A stretch of DNA of 64,000 nt, from NCBI GenBank assembly GCA_947505245.1, contig CANNIZ010000002.1, positions 62,001 to 126,000 on the forward strand, in the 5' to 3' direction. Positions within the stretch are counted from its first letter, which is position 1, and every line of letters starts with the position of its first letter. Both the position numbers and the translations under genes were made by a program. Positions 1 through 9,173 of this stretch are shown one piece after another. The notes under the pieces are model-generated. The model searched no databases. It saw only the letters and a list, made by a program, of their open reading frames with translations, and had not been told where the DNA came from. This DNA is from Pseudomonadota bacterium (GTDB lineage: Bacteria > Myxococcota_A > UBA796 > GCA-2862545).

Positions 1-509
1 ACCGCCACCACCACGCTCGTCGTCGCCATGATCACCGCGTACTGGCGTACCTCCCCGCGCGCCAGCAGGTTCGCGTTCGGGATACGCGCCAACGGGTCGA
101 GCATGGCGCCCACGGCGGCCAGCGCCGTGAACAGCACGAGGACAGGGGGCTGATCGCGAAACACGTAGACGCCGGTCAGCACCGACAAGGCGCCCAGCAC
201 CGCCCCCCCGAACAGTACCAAGGTCGCCGCGGTGTCATTGTACAGCTGCCCGGCCTCCTGGCGCGCCCTGGCGCGCCCGAGCGAGCTGACCAGCGCGGGT
301 CCGGTGACCAGCCCCAAGGGCACGAACAGCAGCTGCGGTATCTGGAGCACCGCCGACACGGTGCCAAAGCCCTCTGGACCCAGGAGCACGGCGGTCGCCT
401 TCGCGCGGAGAATTCCGCCCCCCACTGCCGCGATGCTCGTCAAAACACCAAAAAGGGCCGCTCGCTGAAGCGCAACTCCAGACGGGGTACCTTCCGACTC
501 TCCCTTCAA
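1..509 (-). CDS. Oligosaccharide flippase (Wzx-type), N-terminal part, runs off left edge
   Basis: The reverse strand reads open from position 509 to the window edge (169 codons). It gives a hydrophobic protein with several membrane helices separated by short basic loops (for example around GVLTSIAAVGGGILRAKAT and LLFVPLGLVTGPALVSSL). The sequence LLGPEGFGTVSAVLQ, a glycine-rich turn between helices 1 and 2, is typical of polysaccharide flippases of the MOP superfamily, which move undecaprenyl-PP-linked repeat units across the inner membrane. I chose TTG at 509 because no ATG or GTG lies in frame near the first helix and a GGAAGG sits five bases upstream. The downstream plus-strand sugar-nucleotide genes fit a Wzx role. 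The family call is by eye from topology and short motifs; the 3' part is not in the window. Confidence 0.72.
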   Translation of the reverse strand, partial: MKGESEGTPSGVALQRAALFGVLTSIAAVGGGILRAKATAVLLGPEGFGTVSAVLQIPQLLFVPLGLVTGPALVSSLGRARARQEAGQLYNDTAATLVLFGGAVLGALSVLTGVYVFRDQPPVLVLFTALAAVGAMLDPLARIPNANLLARGEVRQYAVIMATTSVVVA

Positions 510-765
510 ACCGGCCTTCCAAGGAGCTACTAGCGTGGAGCCGGGCGCGCGGCCAGGGCTTCATCGACGCTGAAGAGTGTTGACCGCGGTGCCTGCGGGG
601 CGATATTATCCGCCCGGGCGTCACAGAGGGCCTCTTGAACCAGTCATTCGCAAGATCTGCTGACCACGGCCCTCAACGGCGAGTTTCGCCCGTGGTGTCA
701 GGTATTCCGCACCTCAGCACCGCGAGTTCCGCTCGCACTCTCAAACTTCCAGGATTCACCACGCC
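510..765. promoter_or_regulatory. Divergent intergenic region between flippase and rfbF
   Basis: This 256-bp gap separates the minus-strand flippase from the plus-strand rfbF and must hold the promoters of both if they are the first genes of their units. I see no convincing -35/-10 pair or long inverted repeat. It holds nothing that I can support as a gene: the reading frames crossing it have no recognisable motifs. Just before rfbF an AGGA sits 13 bases from the ATG, which is farther than usual for a ribosome-binding site. Confidence 0.35.
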
Positions 766-1551
766 ATGAAGGCCGTCATCCTATGCGGGGGGCAGGGAAC
801 TCGTATTCGCGACGCAAACGAGTCCCTGCCAAAACCCATGTTGCCAATCGGTGGCAAGCCCATCGTCTGGCACATCATGAAGACCTACTCCGCGCACGGA
901 GTGAAGGACTTCGTGCTCTGCCTCGGCTATAAAGGCTGGGTAGTGAAGGAGTTCTTCCTCAACTACCGCGCCATGATGACCGACGTAACGGTGACGCTCG
1001 GTCGACATGACAGCATCGAAATCCACGGCAACCACGGCGAGGAGGACTGGAAGGTCACGCTCGCAGAGACGGGCGAGGACACGATGACGGGCGGTCGCAT
1101 CGCTGCTATCCGCCGTTACGTCGAATCGGACGACCACTTCTGTCTGACCTACGGAGACGGCGTATCGAACGTCGACATTGGGCGCAGTATCGCCTTCCAT
1201 CGGGGTCACGGCAAGGTCGCGACGGTCACGGCCGTGCGCCCACCCGGCCGCTTCGGCGAGATGCTGATGACGAACGCCGCCGTAACGGCGTTCAACGAAA
1301 AGCCCCAGGCGACTGACGGTTTCATAAACGGCGGGTACTTCGTTCTCGACGCCAAGAGAATCTGGGACTTCATCGGGACGGATACCAAGACCATCTTCGA
1401 ACGAGAGCCGCTCCAGCGTCTGGCCCACGCAGGCGAGCTGATGGCCTACCCGCACGCAGGCTATTGGCAGGCGATGGACACAGCCCGCGAATACGGACTC
1501 CTGAACGACCTTTGGGCAACTGGCAAAGCGCCTTGGAAGGTCTGGGTTTGA
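766..1551 (+). CDS. rfbF: Glucose-1-phosphate cytidylyltransferase
   Basis: This 261-residue protein makes CDP-glucose from glucose-1-phosphate and CTP in the cytoplasm, the first step to CDP-linked 6-deoxy and 3,6-dideoxy sugars. The nucleotide-binding signature GGQGTR is at residues 8-13. It is followed by LPKPMLPIGGKPI with the conserved lysine at 23, and the family sequences GYKG and NGGYFVLD are present. Length matches RfbF (about 257 residues). The gene overlaps the next one through a TTGA junction, so the pair with rfbG is translationally coupled. The identification is strong because both neighbour and sequence agree. Confidence 0.95.
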   Translation: MKAVILCGGQGTRIRDANESLPKPMLPIGGKPIVWHIMKTYSAHGVKDFVLCLGYKGWVVKEFFLNYRAMMTDVTVTLGRHDSIEIHGNHGEEDWKVTLAETGEDTMTGGRIAAIRRYVESDDHFCLTYGDGVSNVDIGRSIAFHRGHGKVATVTAVRPPGRFGEMLMTNAAVTAFNEKPQATDGFINGGYFVLDAKRIWDFIGTDTKTIFEREPLQRLAHAGELMAYPHAGYWQAMDTAREYGLLNDLWATGKAPWKVWV

Positions 1552-2675
1552 TCGCCATCCATCCTACCGATGCCGAGCTCCGGCGAGCCTACGGCGGCAA
1601 GCGCGTCTTCCTGACCGGGCATACCGGGTTCAAGGGCGGCTGGTTGTCGCTCTGGCTTGCCGAGCTGGGCGCCGAGGTGTGGGGCTACGCGCTCGCGCCA
1701 GACACGTCGCCTTCGCTATTCGAAGCCGCGACCGTCGCTTCGGCCTGTCACCATCAGGTCGCCGACGTTCGCGATCTCAGCTCGCTCCGCGAGGCGCTGC
1801 GTCTTGCCCGTCCTGACGTCGTATTTCACCTCGCCGCACAGCCACTCGTTCGACTCTCATATGACCGGCCGCTCGACACCCTCACGACGAATGTCGTAGG
1901 AACCGCGCACCTCCTCGAAGCCCTTCGCCTGGAGCAGATTCGGTGTGCTGTCGTCGTCGTCACGAGCGACAAGTGCTACGAAAACCGAGAGTGGATCCAC
2001 GGCTACCGGGAAGCCGAGCCGATGGGGGGTCACGACGTCTATTCAATGAGCAAGGGGGCGACCGAACTCCTTGTCGCGGCGTGGCGCCGCAGCTTCTTTC
2101 ACCCGGCCCGGCTGGCGGACCACGGCGTAGCAATAGCGACCGCACGCGCCGGCAACGTGGTCGGTGGCGGAGATTGGTCGAGAGATCGCATCGTGCCCGA
2201 CGCCGTCCTGGCGCTCGTGGCCGGGCGCGACATTTCCGTGCGCAACCCGAGCGCCGTCCGACCGTGGCAGCACGTACTTGAGCCGCTTGGCGGCTACCTG
2301 CTCCTGGGATCGAATTTGATGGCAACAAACCAACCCGGCCGGTACTGCGAGGGCTGGAATTTCGGGCCGCGCTTCGAAGATGCCCGACCCGTCCGCGACG
2401 TGGTGGACAGCATCGTCCGCCATTGGGGCTCGGGCGGCTGGATTGATTGTCACAGTCCCGACGCTCCCCATGAGGCGGGGCTCCTGCGCTTGAGCATCGA
2501 CAAAGCGCAGGCCAACCTTGGCTGGTCCCCCCGGTGGCATTTCGATGAGGCCTTTGAACGGACAGTGGATTGGTACAAGGCGTTTTATTCGAGCACCGGA
2601 CCCAAAGACATGAAGGCACTCTGCCTCGACCAAATCGCAGCCTACATGGGCGCGACGCAGGGGGGTGCGGTATGA
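1548..2675 (+). CDS. rfbG: CDP-glucose 4,6-dehydratase
   Basis: This extended SDR (375 residues from the chosen start) converts CDP-glucose to CDP-4-keto-6-deoxyglucose with bound NAD+. The dinucleotide-binding sequence TGHTGFKGGW is at residues 23-32, an RfbG hallmark. TSDK is near 139-142 and the catalytic YSMSK at 165-169; GNVVGGGDW follows. The frame is open upstream to a longer start at 1464, but that would overlap rfbF by 88 bases. TTG at 1548 overlaps the rfbF stop by TTGA and has GGAAGG seven bases upstream, and it gives the family's usual length (about 360 residues). It works directly after RfbF. Confidence 0.94.
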   Translation: MIAIHPTDAELRRAYGGKRVFLTGHTGFKGGWLSLWLAELGAEVWGYALAPDTSPSLFEAATVASACHHQVADVRDLSSLREALRLARPDVVFHLAAQPLVRLSYDRPLDTLTTNVVGTAHLLEALRLEQIRCAVVVVTSDKCYENREWIHGYREAEPMGGHDVYSMSKGATELLVAAWRRSFFHPARLADHGVAIATARAGNVVGGGDWSRDRIVPDAVLALVAGRDISVRNPSAVRPWQHVLEPLGGYLLLGSNLMATNQPGRYCEGWNFGPRFEDARPVRDVVDSIVRHWGSGGWIDCHSPDAPHEAGLLRLSIDKAQANLGWSPRWHFDEAFERTVDWYKAFYSSTGPKDMKALCLDQIAAYMGATQGGAV

Positions 2676-2832
2676 CCCGTCCGAGGGCATGGGCCCTCAG
2701 ACCCACCGATAGCGCCGCGTGAGCTCATCACGCTCCGACGATGTCCAGACGCCAGCAGGGCCACTGTCGGCGTCCGCCTCGCCACATCCCCCACGCTTCG
2801 GGAAGTCACCCGGCCCGCTGTTGGAGACCTAG

Positions 2833-3744
2833 GTGGACCTCACCTGCACGCGCGTTCTGGTTACGGGCGCCGCCGGTTTCCTGGGCAGCCATGTATGCCA
2901 TGCCCTCGTCAGGGCCGGATTCGACGTCACCGGACTCGTTCGGGAGCAGACCGACCTGACCCGCATCCGAGACATCGCGGGGCGCATGGACGTTCGCGCG
3001 CTACGTCCCGGTCCTCCATCGCTTTCATTATTCGGAAACAACGGCTTCGACGCGGTAATCCATGCCGCGACCAACTATGGTCGCGCCGGCTCGGCAAATT
3101 CTGATTTGGTAGCGGACAACATCCTGTTTCCCCTCGCACTGTGCGAGGCGCACGACCAGCGAGGTGGCCGCGCGCTCTTTGTGAATATTGATTCATTCTT
3201 CAGCCGACCCGCCGAAGAGTCTCGCTATCTCCTTCCCTATGTCACCACAAAGCGCCACTTCCGGGAGTGGCTGGCTTTGCGCCCTCCCGAGAGCGTCACG
3301 GTCAGTCTGCGCCTCGAACACGTCTACGGCCCGGACGACAGCCCACAGAAGTTCGTCCCATGGCTCCTCAAGCAGCTGACCATGGACCCGCCGGTTTGCA
3401 TACCGCTGACCACCGGCGAAGTGCGGCGAGATTTCGTGTACGTCGCCGACGTGACCGCAGCGATCATCACGGTTCTAAAAACCGCCGGCCGGCACCTCCC
3501 TGGCGTCACGGACCTCGAAGTAGGTACCGGCGAGCCGATCACGGTAAGGAATTTCGTCGAAACCGCCCACGCGCTCGCCCAGTCGCGTGCTGTGCTGCAA
3601 TTCGGTGCCGTCGCTGAACGGGCGGGCGAGATCCGATCATCCCGAGCGAACACATCCGCCTTGCGCCACCTCGGATGGACCCCGTTGTTCAGCCCCACAC
3701 AGGGCCTGAACCAGTGTCTCAGCGTCAACGGCGGTGAAATTTGA
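2833..3744 (+). CDS. RfbJ-like SDR, probable CDP-4-keto-6-deoxyhexose reductase or epimerase
   Basis: This 303-residue extended SDR has the NAD(P) site TGAAGFLGSH at residues 11-20 and the active-site pair Y136/K140 in YVTTK. Its middle, LRLEHVYGPDDSPQKFVP followed by TTGEVRRDFVYVADV, resembles CDP-abequose/paratose synthases (RfbJ, Prt), which reduce C4 of CDP-linked keto sugars. The start is GTG with GGAG six bases upstream, and a 157-bp gap separates it from rfbG. RfbJ proper acts on a 3-deoxy substrate made by RfbH, and no rfbH is in the window. The product may therefore be a CDP-6-deoxyhexose rather than a dideoxy sugar. The SDR family is certain; the substrate is inferred. Confidence 0.75.
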   Translation: MDLTCTRVLVTGAAGFLGSHVCHALVRAGFDVTGLVREQTDLTRIRDIAGRMDVRALRPGPPSLSLFGNNGFDAVIHAATNYGRAGSANSDLVADNILFPLALCEAHDQRGGRALFVNIDSFFSRPAEESRYLLPYVTTKRHFREWLALRPPESVTVSLRLEHVYGPDDSPQKFVPWLLKQLTMDPPVCIPLTTGEVRRDFVYVADVTAAIITVLKTAGRHLPGVTDLEVGTGEPITVRNFVETAHALAQSRAVLQFGAVAERAGEIRSSRANTSALRHLGWTPLFSPTQGLNQCLSVNGGEI

Positions 3745-3835
3745 TCCCACCATTCGCGTTCTCCTCGGCGCTGCGACGACAGCTCCCGGCGCCTGCTACG
3801 ATTCGGACACACATACGAACCATGGACCGACGACA

Positions 3836-4846
3836 TTGACTCGAATTACGGTAGCCATACCAACCTATGATCGCAATGACAAGCTAATCAGTTGCTTGGC
3901 GTCGCTAAAGGCGGCGGCGGTGCACTGCCCGGGTATCGACATCCTCGTCGTAGACAATGCGTCACCCGAGCCCGTGGACGCTACGATATCTCAACACTTC
4001 CCCGACTTTCCGGTTCCGCTACGAGTGTTGCGAAACACCGCCAACATCGGGGCCGGAGCGAATTTCCTGCGGTGTGTCGAAGAGGCCCGCGGCGATTGGC
4101 TGTGGATCCTAGGCGATGACGATACGGTGCGCGAGGACAGCCTCCCAACGATGATACGCGCAGTGGAGGCACACCCCGACTCCCTTGCGATTTGCTTCTC
4201 GTCGGTCCACGACGTTCACGACACGGAACGCAACTTCATTGGTCGACCGGCTCTTCTCGCCGGCATCAAGTCGGTGGGCGGCTACTTTTTCCTGTCCACG
4301 AACCTCTACCATCGCGCCTCAATGCTTCGGGAGATTCGCATTGGCTATGTATACAACTACTCGATGGTGCCAATATTTTGCATGTTGCTGGCCGCGATCG
4401 GCGACGGCCGGCGCGTGGTTGAGTCTCCAAAGTCCGTGGTGAACACGACAGCGCCAAATGAGTGGTCTCCTTCATTGTACTACCTGAGCATAATGACGAC
4501 GATCGAATCCCTGGGTGACGAGAGCGATCGCCGGGCGCTTTGGAAGCTGATTTACAGGCCCGAGATCTTGCGCTACGTCGCCATCGATTCGATCATGCGT
4601 GCCTCGAGCGACAGAACCGGTGGCGCGTGCTTCTATTATGACCAAACCATGTTTCGAAACACCTACTATTTACCACCATTTTCAGGAACGCGGCTCATGG
4701 TTTCGATCGCCCGACAGTTCGTGAAAGCACCTCGACTGGCCATGCGCGCGATGGCGTTCTCTGCCCGTATGACTGGCAAGCCCAAGCTGTACGTGGACCG
4801 ACGAAACGTTGGTGACATCGCTCCTGATGTTCATCGGCGTTTCTGA
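3836..4846 (+). CDS. Family 2 glycosyltransferase
   Basis: From the chosen start this is a 336-residue GT-A fold glycosyltransferase of family GT2 that adds one sugar of the repeat unit at the cytoplasmic face. It shows ITVAIPTYDRN at the N-terminus, the nucleotide-binding VVDNAS at 39-43, and a metal-binding DDD at 94-96 in WILGDDDT. The frame also opens at GTG 3734, which overlaps the upstream SDR gene and would add 34 unrelated residues. TTG at 3836 starts right at the domain (LTRITVAIP), although no clear ribosome-binding site precedes it. A TGCTACGAT resembling an extended -10 element lies at about 3793-3801. Acceptor and donor cannot be told. Confidence 0.85.
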   Translation: MTRITVAIPTYDRNDKLISCLASLKAAAVHCPGIDILVVDNASPEPVDATISQHFPDFPVPLRVLRNTANIGAGANFLRCVEEARGDWLWILGDDDTVREDSLPTMIRAVEAHPDSLAICFSSVHDVHDTERNFIGRPALLAGIKSVGGYFFLSTNLYHRASMLREIRIGYVYNYSMVPIFCMLLAAIGDGRRVVESPKSVVNTTAPNEWSPSLYYLSIMTTIESLGDESDRRALWKLIYRPEILRYVAIDSIMRASSDRTGGACFYYDQTMFRNTYYLPPFSGTRLMVSIARQFVKAPRLAMRAMAFSARMTGKPKLYVDRRNVGDIAPDVHRRF

Positions 4847-4918
4847 TCCAGCGACTGCGGACGTGACTAATCGGGACGGTGCCGGGCAGTGCCAAGGCAG
4901 TCTTTCAGGGAGATTCGA

Positions 4919-5893
4919 ATGGCCAGCCAAAGTGATGCCGAAACGAGGGCGGACCTTCAAGCGTTGTCTATTGTCGTTCTTTCGTACAACCGACGACCCG
5001 AGTTGGAGAAGAACATCCCCTACCTGTGCGGCGTCGCGAGGACGAGCGGCTGCCAGCTGATTGTCGTCGACAACGCGTCGACCGACGGCTCGGGCGAGTT
5101 CCTAACCAAGACCAGGGACGAGTATTCCGAGCTTGTCGTCATCCAGAATGACCGAAATGCCGGTGTCTCAGGCGGCCGAAACTTGGGCTGGCGTGCCGCG
5201 GACAGGCCTTGGATTCTCAATATTGACGACGACACGCAGCTATCGGAAGCGGACATTTTCCATCTGTTGTCCGCCGGGCAGAGCGACGAAACCATCGGCA
5301 TCTTGAGTCCAAGAATTGTGCACGCCGAGACCGGCAAATCTCAGTGCGATTTTGGCAGCGACGTCGTTAGGACCGCGAACTTCCATGGCGCCTGCCACCT
5401 GGTACGTAGGGAAGTGTTTGCGAGGGTTGGGGAACTTGACCCTGAGTGCTCGTTCGGCGGCGAGGAGTTGGACTACTCGATCCGGGCCAGATGCCTGGGA
5501 TTTGATATCGTCTATGCTCCCGTAACGACAGTACGCCACAACAACTTTGAACGATCCGGCGACGAGGGCGAGTGGCGACGACGACAATGGATTTTCAATT
5601 ACACGCGCGTACTGTTCAAACACTTTCCAATGGGAATGGCGCTTTTGTTTGCATTCAGGAGTCTCCTTTCACATGTCGTCTCTGGCTTGCGCACCCGCGG
5701 CGTATTCTTTGCTGCCTCGCTCTCACGTCCCTTCCTGAAAGGGGTTTGGGCCGGTCGACGTTCGCACCACACGATCCCGGGAACTGTCGTCGCCTTCTAT
5801 TCCAACCCGACGCTCACACCGGAGTTCGGGAACGTGCCGTTGTGGAAGAAGTTGTCGTTCGCCAGGTCCCTCGCCGCTCGAACACCCAGGTAA
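4919..5893 (+). CDS. Family 2 glycosyltransferase
   Basis: This 324-residue GT2 enzyme has LSIVVLSYNRR at the N-terminus, VVDNASTDGS at 50-58, the metal site DDD at 103-105 (LNIDDDTQL) and an acidic EELD at 182-185 in the position of the catalytic base. The start is ATG 4919 with AGGGAGA centred nine bases upstream; the frame is open to 4889 without a better site. Residues after about 225 are hydrophobic and basic, suggesting peripheral membrane contact. It follows another GT2 gene by 72 bases on the same strand and probably adds the next sugar of the same unit. Sugar specificity is not deducible. Confidence 0.87.
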   Translation: MASQSDAETRADLQALSIVVLSYNRRPELEKNIPYLCGVARTSGCQLIVVDNASTDGSGEFLTKTRDEYSELVVIQNDRNAGVSGGRNLGWRAADRPWILNIDDDTQLSEADIFHLLSAGQSDETIGILSPRIVHAETGKSQCDFGSDVVRTANFHGACHLVRREVFARVGELDPECSFGGEELDYSIRARCLGFDIVYAPVTTVRHNNFERSGDEGEWRRRQWIFNYTRVLFKHFPMGMALLFAFRSLLSHVVSGLRTRGVFFAASLSRPFLKGVWAGRRSHHTIPGTVVAFYSNPTLTPEFGNVPLWKKLSFARSLAARTPR

Positions 5894-6182
5894 GGTAGCT
5901 TTGAACGTCGAGACGTCCCGTCCGGCCCTCTGCCGGTCTCGGGCGTGAACGCGACCGACTTGCTCGCGGCGGGAGGACGGGTGATCATGATGGTGCTGGG
6001 GGGCGGAGGGTCGGCTTTGTATCGCCAAGGTGACGCGCTGGCCCTCCTCCCCTAGCGCTTCCTACGCGATTTTCGTCCGCTCACCCGCGCGTTTTCCCAG
6101 GACTTGCAGCAGTCTCGAGAACCCGAAACAGATCTCAGAAGTGTGTTAGCTTCAAAACACAAATACACAAGGACAAATCCTC

Positions 6183-6806
6183 ATGCTTGGGAAACACTTA
6201 CTTAGCCCAAATTATGTTTATCACCGGTCACGCGCCGCCTTGTATCACCGCAGAGAAGGCGACAATTGCCCAAACCTTGCGCTCGGGGCCGTGGACTTCC
6301 TGAGGGGGTGGCTTCGTCCCACGGACACGATGTTGGAATATGGTTCCGGTGGAAGTACCCGATGGTTTGCTCAGCGGGTAGGAAGACTTGTGAGCGTTGA
6401 GGACAGCAAGTTCTGGTACACCAAGGTGAAGGCGGAGTTGTCGGGCTTCACCAACGTTGAATACCATTTGTTCGACGAACCCATCGATTCGGCGGTTGGA
6501 GAACTGGGCGCGTCGAATGCGAAAGCGGGATGGCCATACGTAAATTTCATCAAGTCCGGTCCTCCAGAGTACTTTGATGTAGTTCTGAATGATGGATGGG
6601 CCAGACATCGCATTGCGATAGAATCCATAGTACGCCTCAAGCGTGGTGGAATTCTTGTTTTCGACGATCATGATGTCCCGGAGCTTGAGGAGATTTCAAA
6701 GCGCGACGAGATTCTGGCGTCGTTTCTTTCTGCAGTAGGCGACTGGCGGCGTGTTTCCTGGCGTGATGGAAGTCTGCATAAGACCTGTTGTTTTTTCAAG
6801 CCGTAG
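6183..6806 (+). CDS. Class I SAM-dependent methyltransferase-like protein
   Basis: This 207-residue protein has a SAM-binding motif I LEYGSGGST at residues 51-59 and an acidic motif II (SVEDSKFWY, around 71-79). VVLNDGWARHR comes later, then an LKRGGILVFDDHD segment as in Rossmann methyltransferases of the FkbM/TylF type. In this setting it may O-methylate a sugar of the repeat unit. The start is ATG with AAGGA about 12 bases upstream. The gene and the 50 bases before it look richer in A and T than their neighbours, which hints at separate acquisition. It converges with a minus-strand GT2 gene. The acceptor is unknown. Confidence 0.7.
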   Translation: MLGKHLLSPNYVYHRSRAALYHRREGDNCPNLALGAVDFLRGWLRPTDTMLEYGSGGSTRWFAQRVGRLVSVEDSKFWYTKVKAELSGFTNVEYHLFDEPIDSAVGELGASNAKAGWPYVNFIKSGPPEYFDVVLNDGWARHRIAIESIVRLKRGGILVFDDHDVPELEEISKRDEILASFLSAVGDWRRVSWRDGSLHKTCCFFKP

Positions 6807-6848
6807 TCGCCAGTCCGGCTTGTAGCGTACTGAAGACGCGTCGCCAAC

Positions 6849-6872
6849 GCGGTGGTCGACGCGGTGGTCGAC
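6849..6872. repeat. 12-bp tandem direct repeat between convergent genes
   Basis: GCGGTGGTCGAC occurs twice head to tail in the 177-bp gap between the convergent methyltransferase and GT2 genes. The unit ends in the palindrome GTCGAC. I could not build a stable terminator hairpin with a T-run on either strand here, so its role is open. Confidence 0.4.
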
Positions 6873-6983
6873 GCGATCCTCCACACAGTCCGGACGTCTA
6901 CGTGCCGCGGCGCAGCGTGAACCTGAGCTTCAAACTGTCCCGTCCGCGCATCTCTACCGATTGAATCCAACGTCACGCGCGAT

Positions 6984-8006
6984 TCATCGGGAGCCCAGCC
7001 AGCCCCAGACCGGCGCCAGGGCCGGTCGCTGAAGAATGGCTTTTGAGCACAGCAGAAGGCGAACGCCGAGATCGAACTTTATCATGGTCACCGAGAACGT
7101 CTCCCTCAGGCCTACACCGTGCCAGACCATGTTAAAAATGCCCTGAATTGTTCCTGTTTGGCCACTCAGTGCCATATATTTCACTCGCCGCCGATCCAGA
7201 CGGCGAACAATGTCCGTGGTCAAATCGGGTCTGTTAGCGTGCTTTGCCGCCGCAAGTTGCGCACGCGCATTGATGAGGCTGCAGTTCTCCAAAAATAGCG
7301 TCGTCTCACGCAACTTCTTCGCGGCGCCGCCATCCCTGGAATCAATCCAGGTACTAACGCCCTTTCGGTAACTCACCAGGGGCATGTCGATAAACTCAAC
7401 CCCGCCTCTGAGCGCCGCCCAAAATGGAATGACCTGATCTTCGATTATGATGTCATCGTCAAGCGGACCGAAATCAAGCCAGAGGGCTTTCGTCCAGGCA
7501 GCGGTTGCACCAAGGAAGCCGAGCCCGGTCTTCGCCAATGCCTCCGCAGTCAAGTCAGTTGGGCGGGGAGGGGAGGGGGTTTCCATTGGCTCGCCGTTCT
7601 CGTCGATGGTCAGATAGCGAGAACAAAAGCAGTCCGTCTTTTTTGATCCAAGCATCCACGCCCTGACGATCGTCGACACCCTATGGGGAAACGAGATGTC
7701 GTCCCCGGCGGCCACCACGATCATTTCCCCGTCGGCCAGCTTCATTACCGCATTGACGTGACGTGCCAACCCCAAATTGCGGTCGTTCTTGTTCAATATA
7801 ATCCGCACATTCGCCCGCGTATTCGCCGCAGCCATGTCGGTCATTATCTTGAACGTCTGGTCGGACGAGCAATCATCCGACAAGATAATTTCCAGCGGCT
7901 CATAATCCTGCGCGATCGCTCCCGCTACGGCGTCGCGGATGAACCGCTCTTGGTTGTAGGCGAAAAGCGCGAAGGTCACCAGCGGCTTGTCGGATGTATC
8001 ACTCAT
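6984..8006 (-). CDS. Family 2 glycosyltransferase
   Basis: This 340-residue GT2 enzyme begins PLVTFALFAYNQERFI, with LSDDCSSD at 42-49 and the metal-binding GDD at 100-102 (VVAAGDDISFP). The C-terminal third is basic and hydrophobic and may touch the membrane. It is the last gene of a minus-strand block that runs GT4, amidotransferase, galE, GT2, and lies 85 bases after galE. It is therefore likely to use a sugar made by its neighbours, for example GalE-derived galactose or GalNAc, but that is inference. Family assignment is firm, specificity is not. Confidence 0.86.
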   Translation of the reverse strand: MSDTSDKPLVTFALFAYNQERFIRDAVAGAIAQDYEPLEIILSDDCSSDQTFKIMTDMAAANTRANVRIILNKNDRNLGLARHVNAVMKLADGEMIVVAAGDDISFPHRVSTIVRAWMLGSKKTDCFCSRYLTIDENGEPMETPSPPRPTDLTAEALAKTGLGFLGATAAWTKALWLDFGPLDDDIIIEDQVIPFWAALRGGVEFIDMPLVSYRKGVSTWIDSRDGGAAKKLRETTLFLENCSLINARAQLAAAKHANRPDLTTDIVRRLDRRRVKYMALSGQTGTIQGIFNMVWHGVGLRETFSVTMIKFDLGVRLLLCSKAILQRPALAPVWGWLGSR

Positions 8007-8091
8007 GCATCGCCCCGGTCTTTCATAGGTGCGTCGCAGTCAATTTTAGGCTTGTCGCCAACTCAAGGGGTGCTGCGGGCGCATGCCCCCC

Positions 8092-9105
8092 TCAAGATTC
8101 GTTCCGCAGCTGCCAACGCCACGCGTCTCGGCACATCATCGACAGGTCGAACTCCGCTCGCCAACCAAGCCGCTGCTCAGCCAACCGCGGGTCCGCGATA
8201 CTCACGGCGATGTCGCCAGGGCGGCGGGGCACAACGACAAAGGGCACCGGACGACCGCTCGCCTCCGCGATCGCCTCGATGACCTGAAGCACGCTGTAGC
8301 CCTTCCCCGTCCCCAGGTTGACCGTGACGACTGAGGTCGCCTTTGTTTCAAGTGCGTCCATCGCCGCGACGTGTCCCCGGGCGAGGTCCACCACGTGCAG
8401 GTAGTCCCTGATTCCCGTGCCGTCCGGCGTGGGCCAGTCGTCCCCGAACACCTCCACGCGTGGCCGTCTCCCCGACGCGACCTGGCAGACGAAAGGCACC
8501 AGATTGGTTGGGATACCTGTGGGGTGTTCACCGATCAACCCCGACGGGTGTGCGCCAATCGGATTGAAGTACCGGAGGATCGCGAATCGCCAATCGGCGC
8601 CCGACCGCGCCAGGTCGCGCAGCATCACTTCGACGAGGCGTTTGGTCTGCCCGTAGGGATTCGTAGGATTCAATGGTGATTCCTCGCCAATGGGAACCGT
8701 CGCGGGGTCCCCATAGACCGTCGCCGAGGAGCTGAAAAGTAGCCGACGAACACCTGCTTCCTTCATCGCGGACAACAACGTGTAGGAGCCCACCACATTG
8801 TTGTCATAGTAGCGAAGCGGATCAACCACGGACTCCCCGACCGCCTTCAGGCCGGCGAAATGAACCACAGATTCCGTTCGATGCTCGCGCATCGCTGCAA
8901 GCAACGCCTGGCGGTCCCGCACGTCAGCCACGACGAGGTGGGGTCGGCGCCCGGCAACCTCTTCGATCCTGCGCACCACGTCAACGCTGCTATTGCATAG
9001 ATTATCGAAGATAAGGACGTCGTGGCCTGAGTTCAGCAGCTCTACGACCGTGTGGGAACCAATGAAGCCGACTCCCCCAGTTACCAGTACGCGCTGCCTA
9101 TCCAT
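8092..9105 (-). CDS. galE: UDP-glucose 4-epimerase
   Basis: This 337-residue extended SDR interconverts UDP-glucose and UDP-galactose (some GalE enzymes also act on the N-acetyl forms). The NAD site TGGVGFIGSH is at residues 9-18, then HFAGLKAVGES and the SSSATVYG strand with the catalytic serine near 127. The catalytic YGQTK has Y151 and K155. The substrate-loop sequence ILRYFNPIGAHPSGLIGE is intact apart from normal variation. Length equals E. coli GalE. It supplies galactose-type donors to the exopolysaccharide cluster. It is followed by a GT2 gene and preceded by the asparagine-synthase-like gene, with a 68-bp gap. Confidence 0.95.
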   Translation of the reverse strand: MDRQRVLVTGGVGFIGSHTVVELLNSGHDVLIFDNLCNSSVDVVRRIEEVAGRRPHLVVADVRDRQALLAAMREHRTESVVHFAGLKAVGESVVDPLRYYDNNVVGSYTLLSAMKEAGVRRLLFSSSATVYGDPATVPIGEESPLNPTNPYGQTKRLVEVMLRDLARSGADWRFAILRYFNPIGAHPSGLIGEHPTGIPTNLVPFVCQVASGRRPRVEVFGDDWPTPDGTGIRDYLHVVDLARGHVAAMDALETKATSVVTVNLGTGKGYSVLQVIEAIAEASGRPVPFVVVPRRPGDIAVSIADPRLAEQRLGWRAEFDLSMMCRDAWRWQLRNES

Positions 9106-9173
9106 ATTGACCCCTCACCGCAGGCCCGCCTGGGCTCGGCGCGTCACACAAGTCCACCTGCCAGCGTACAGCT

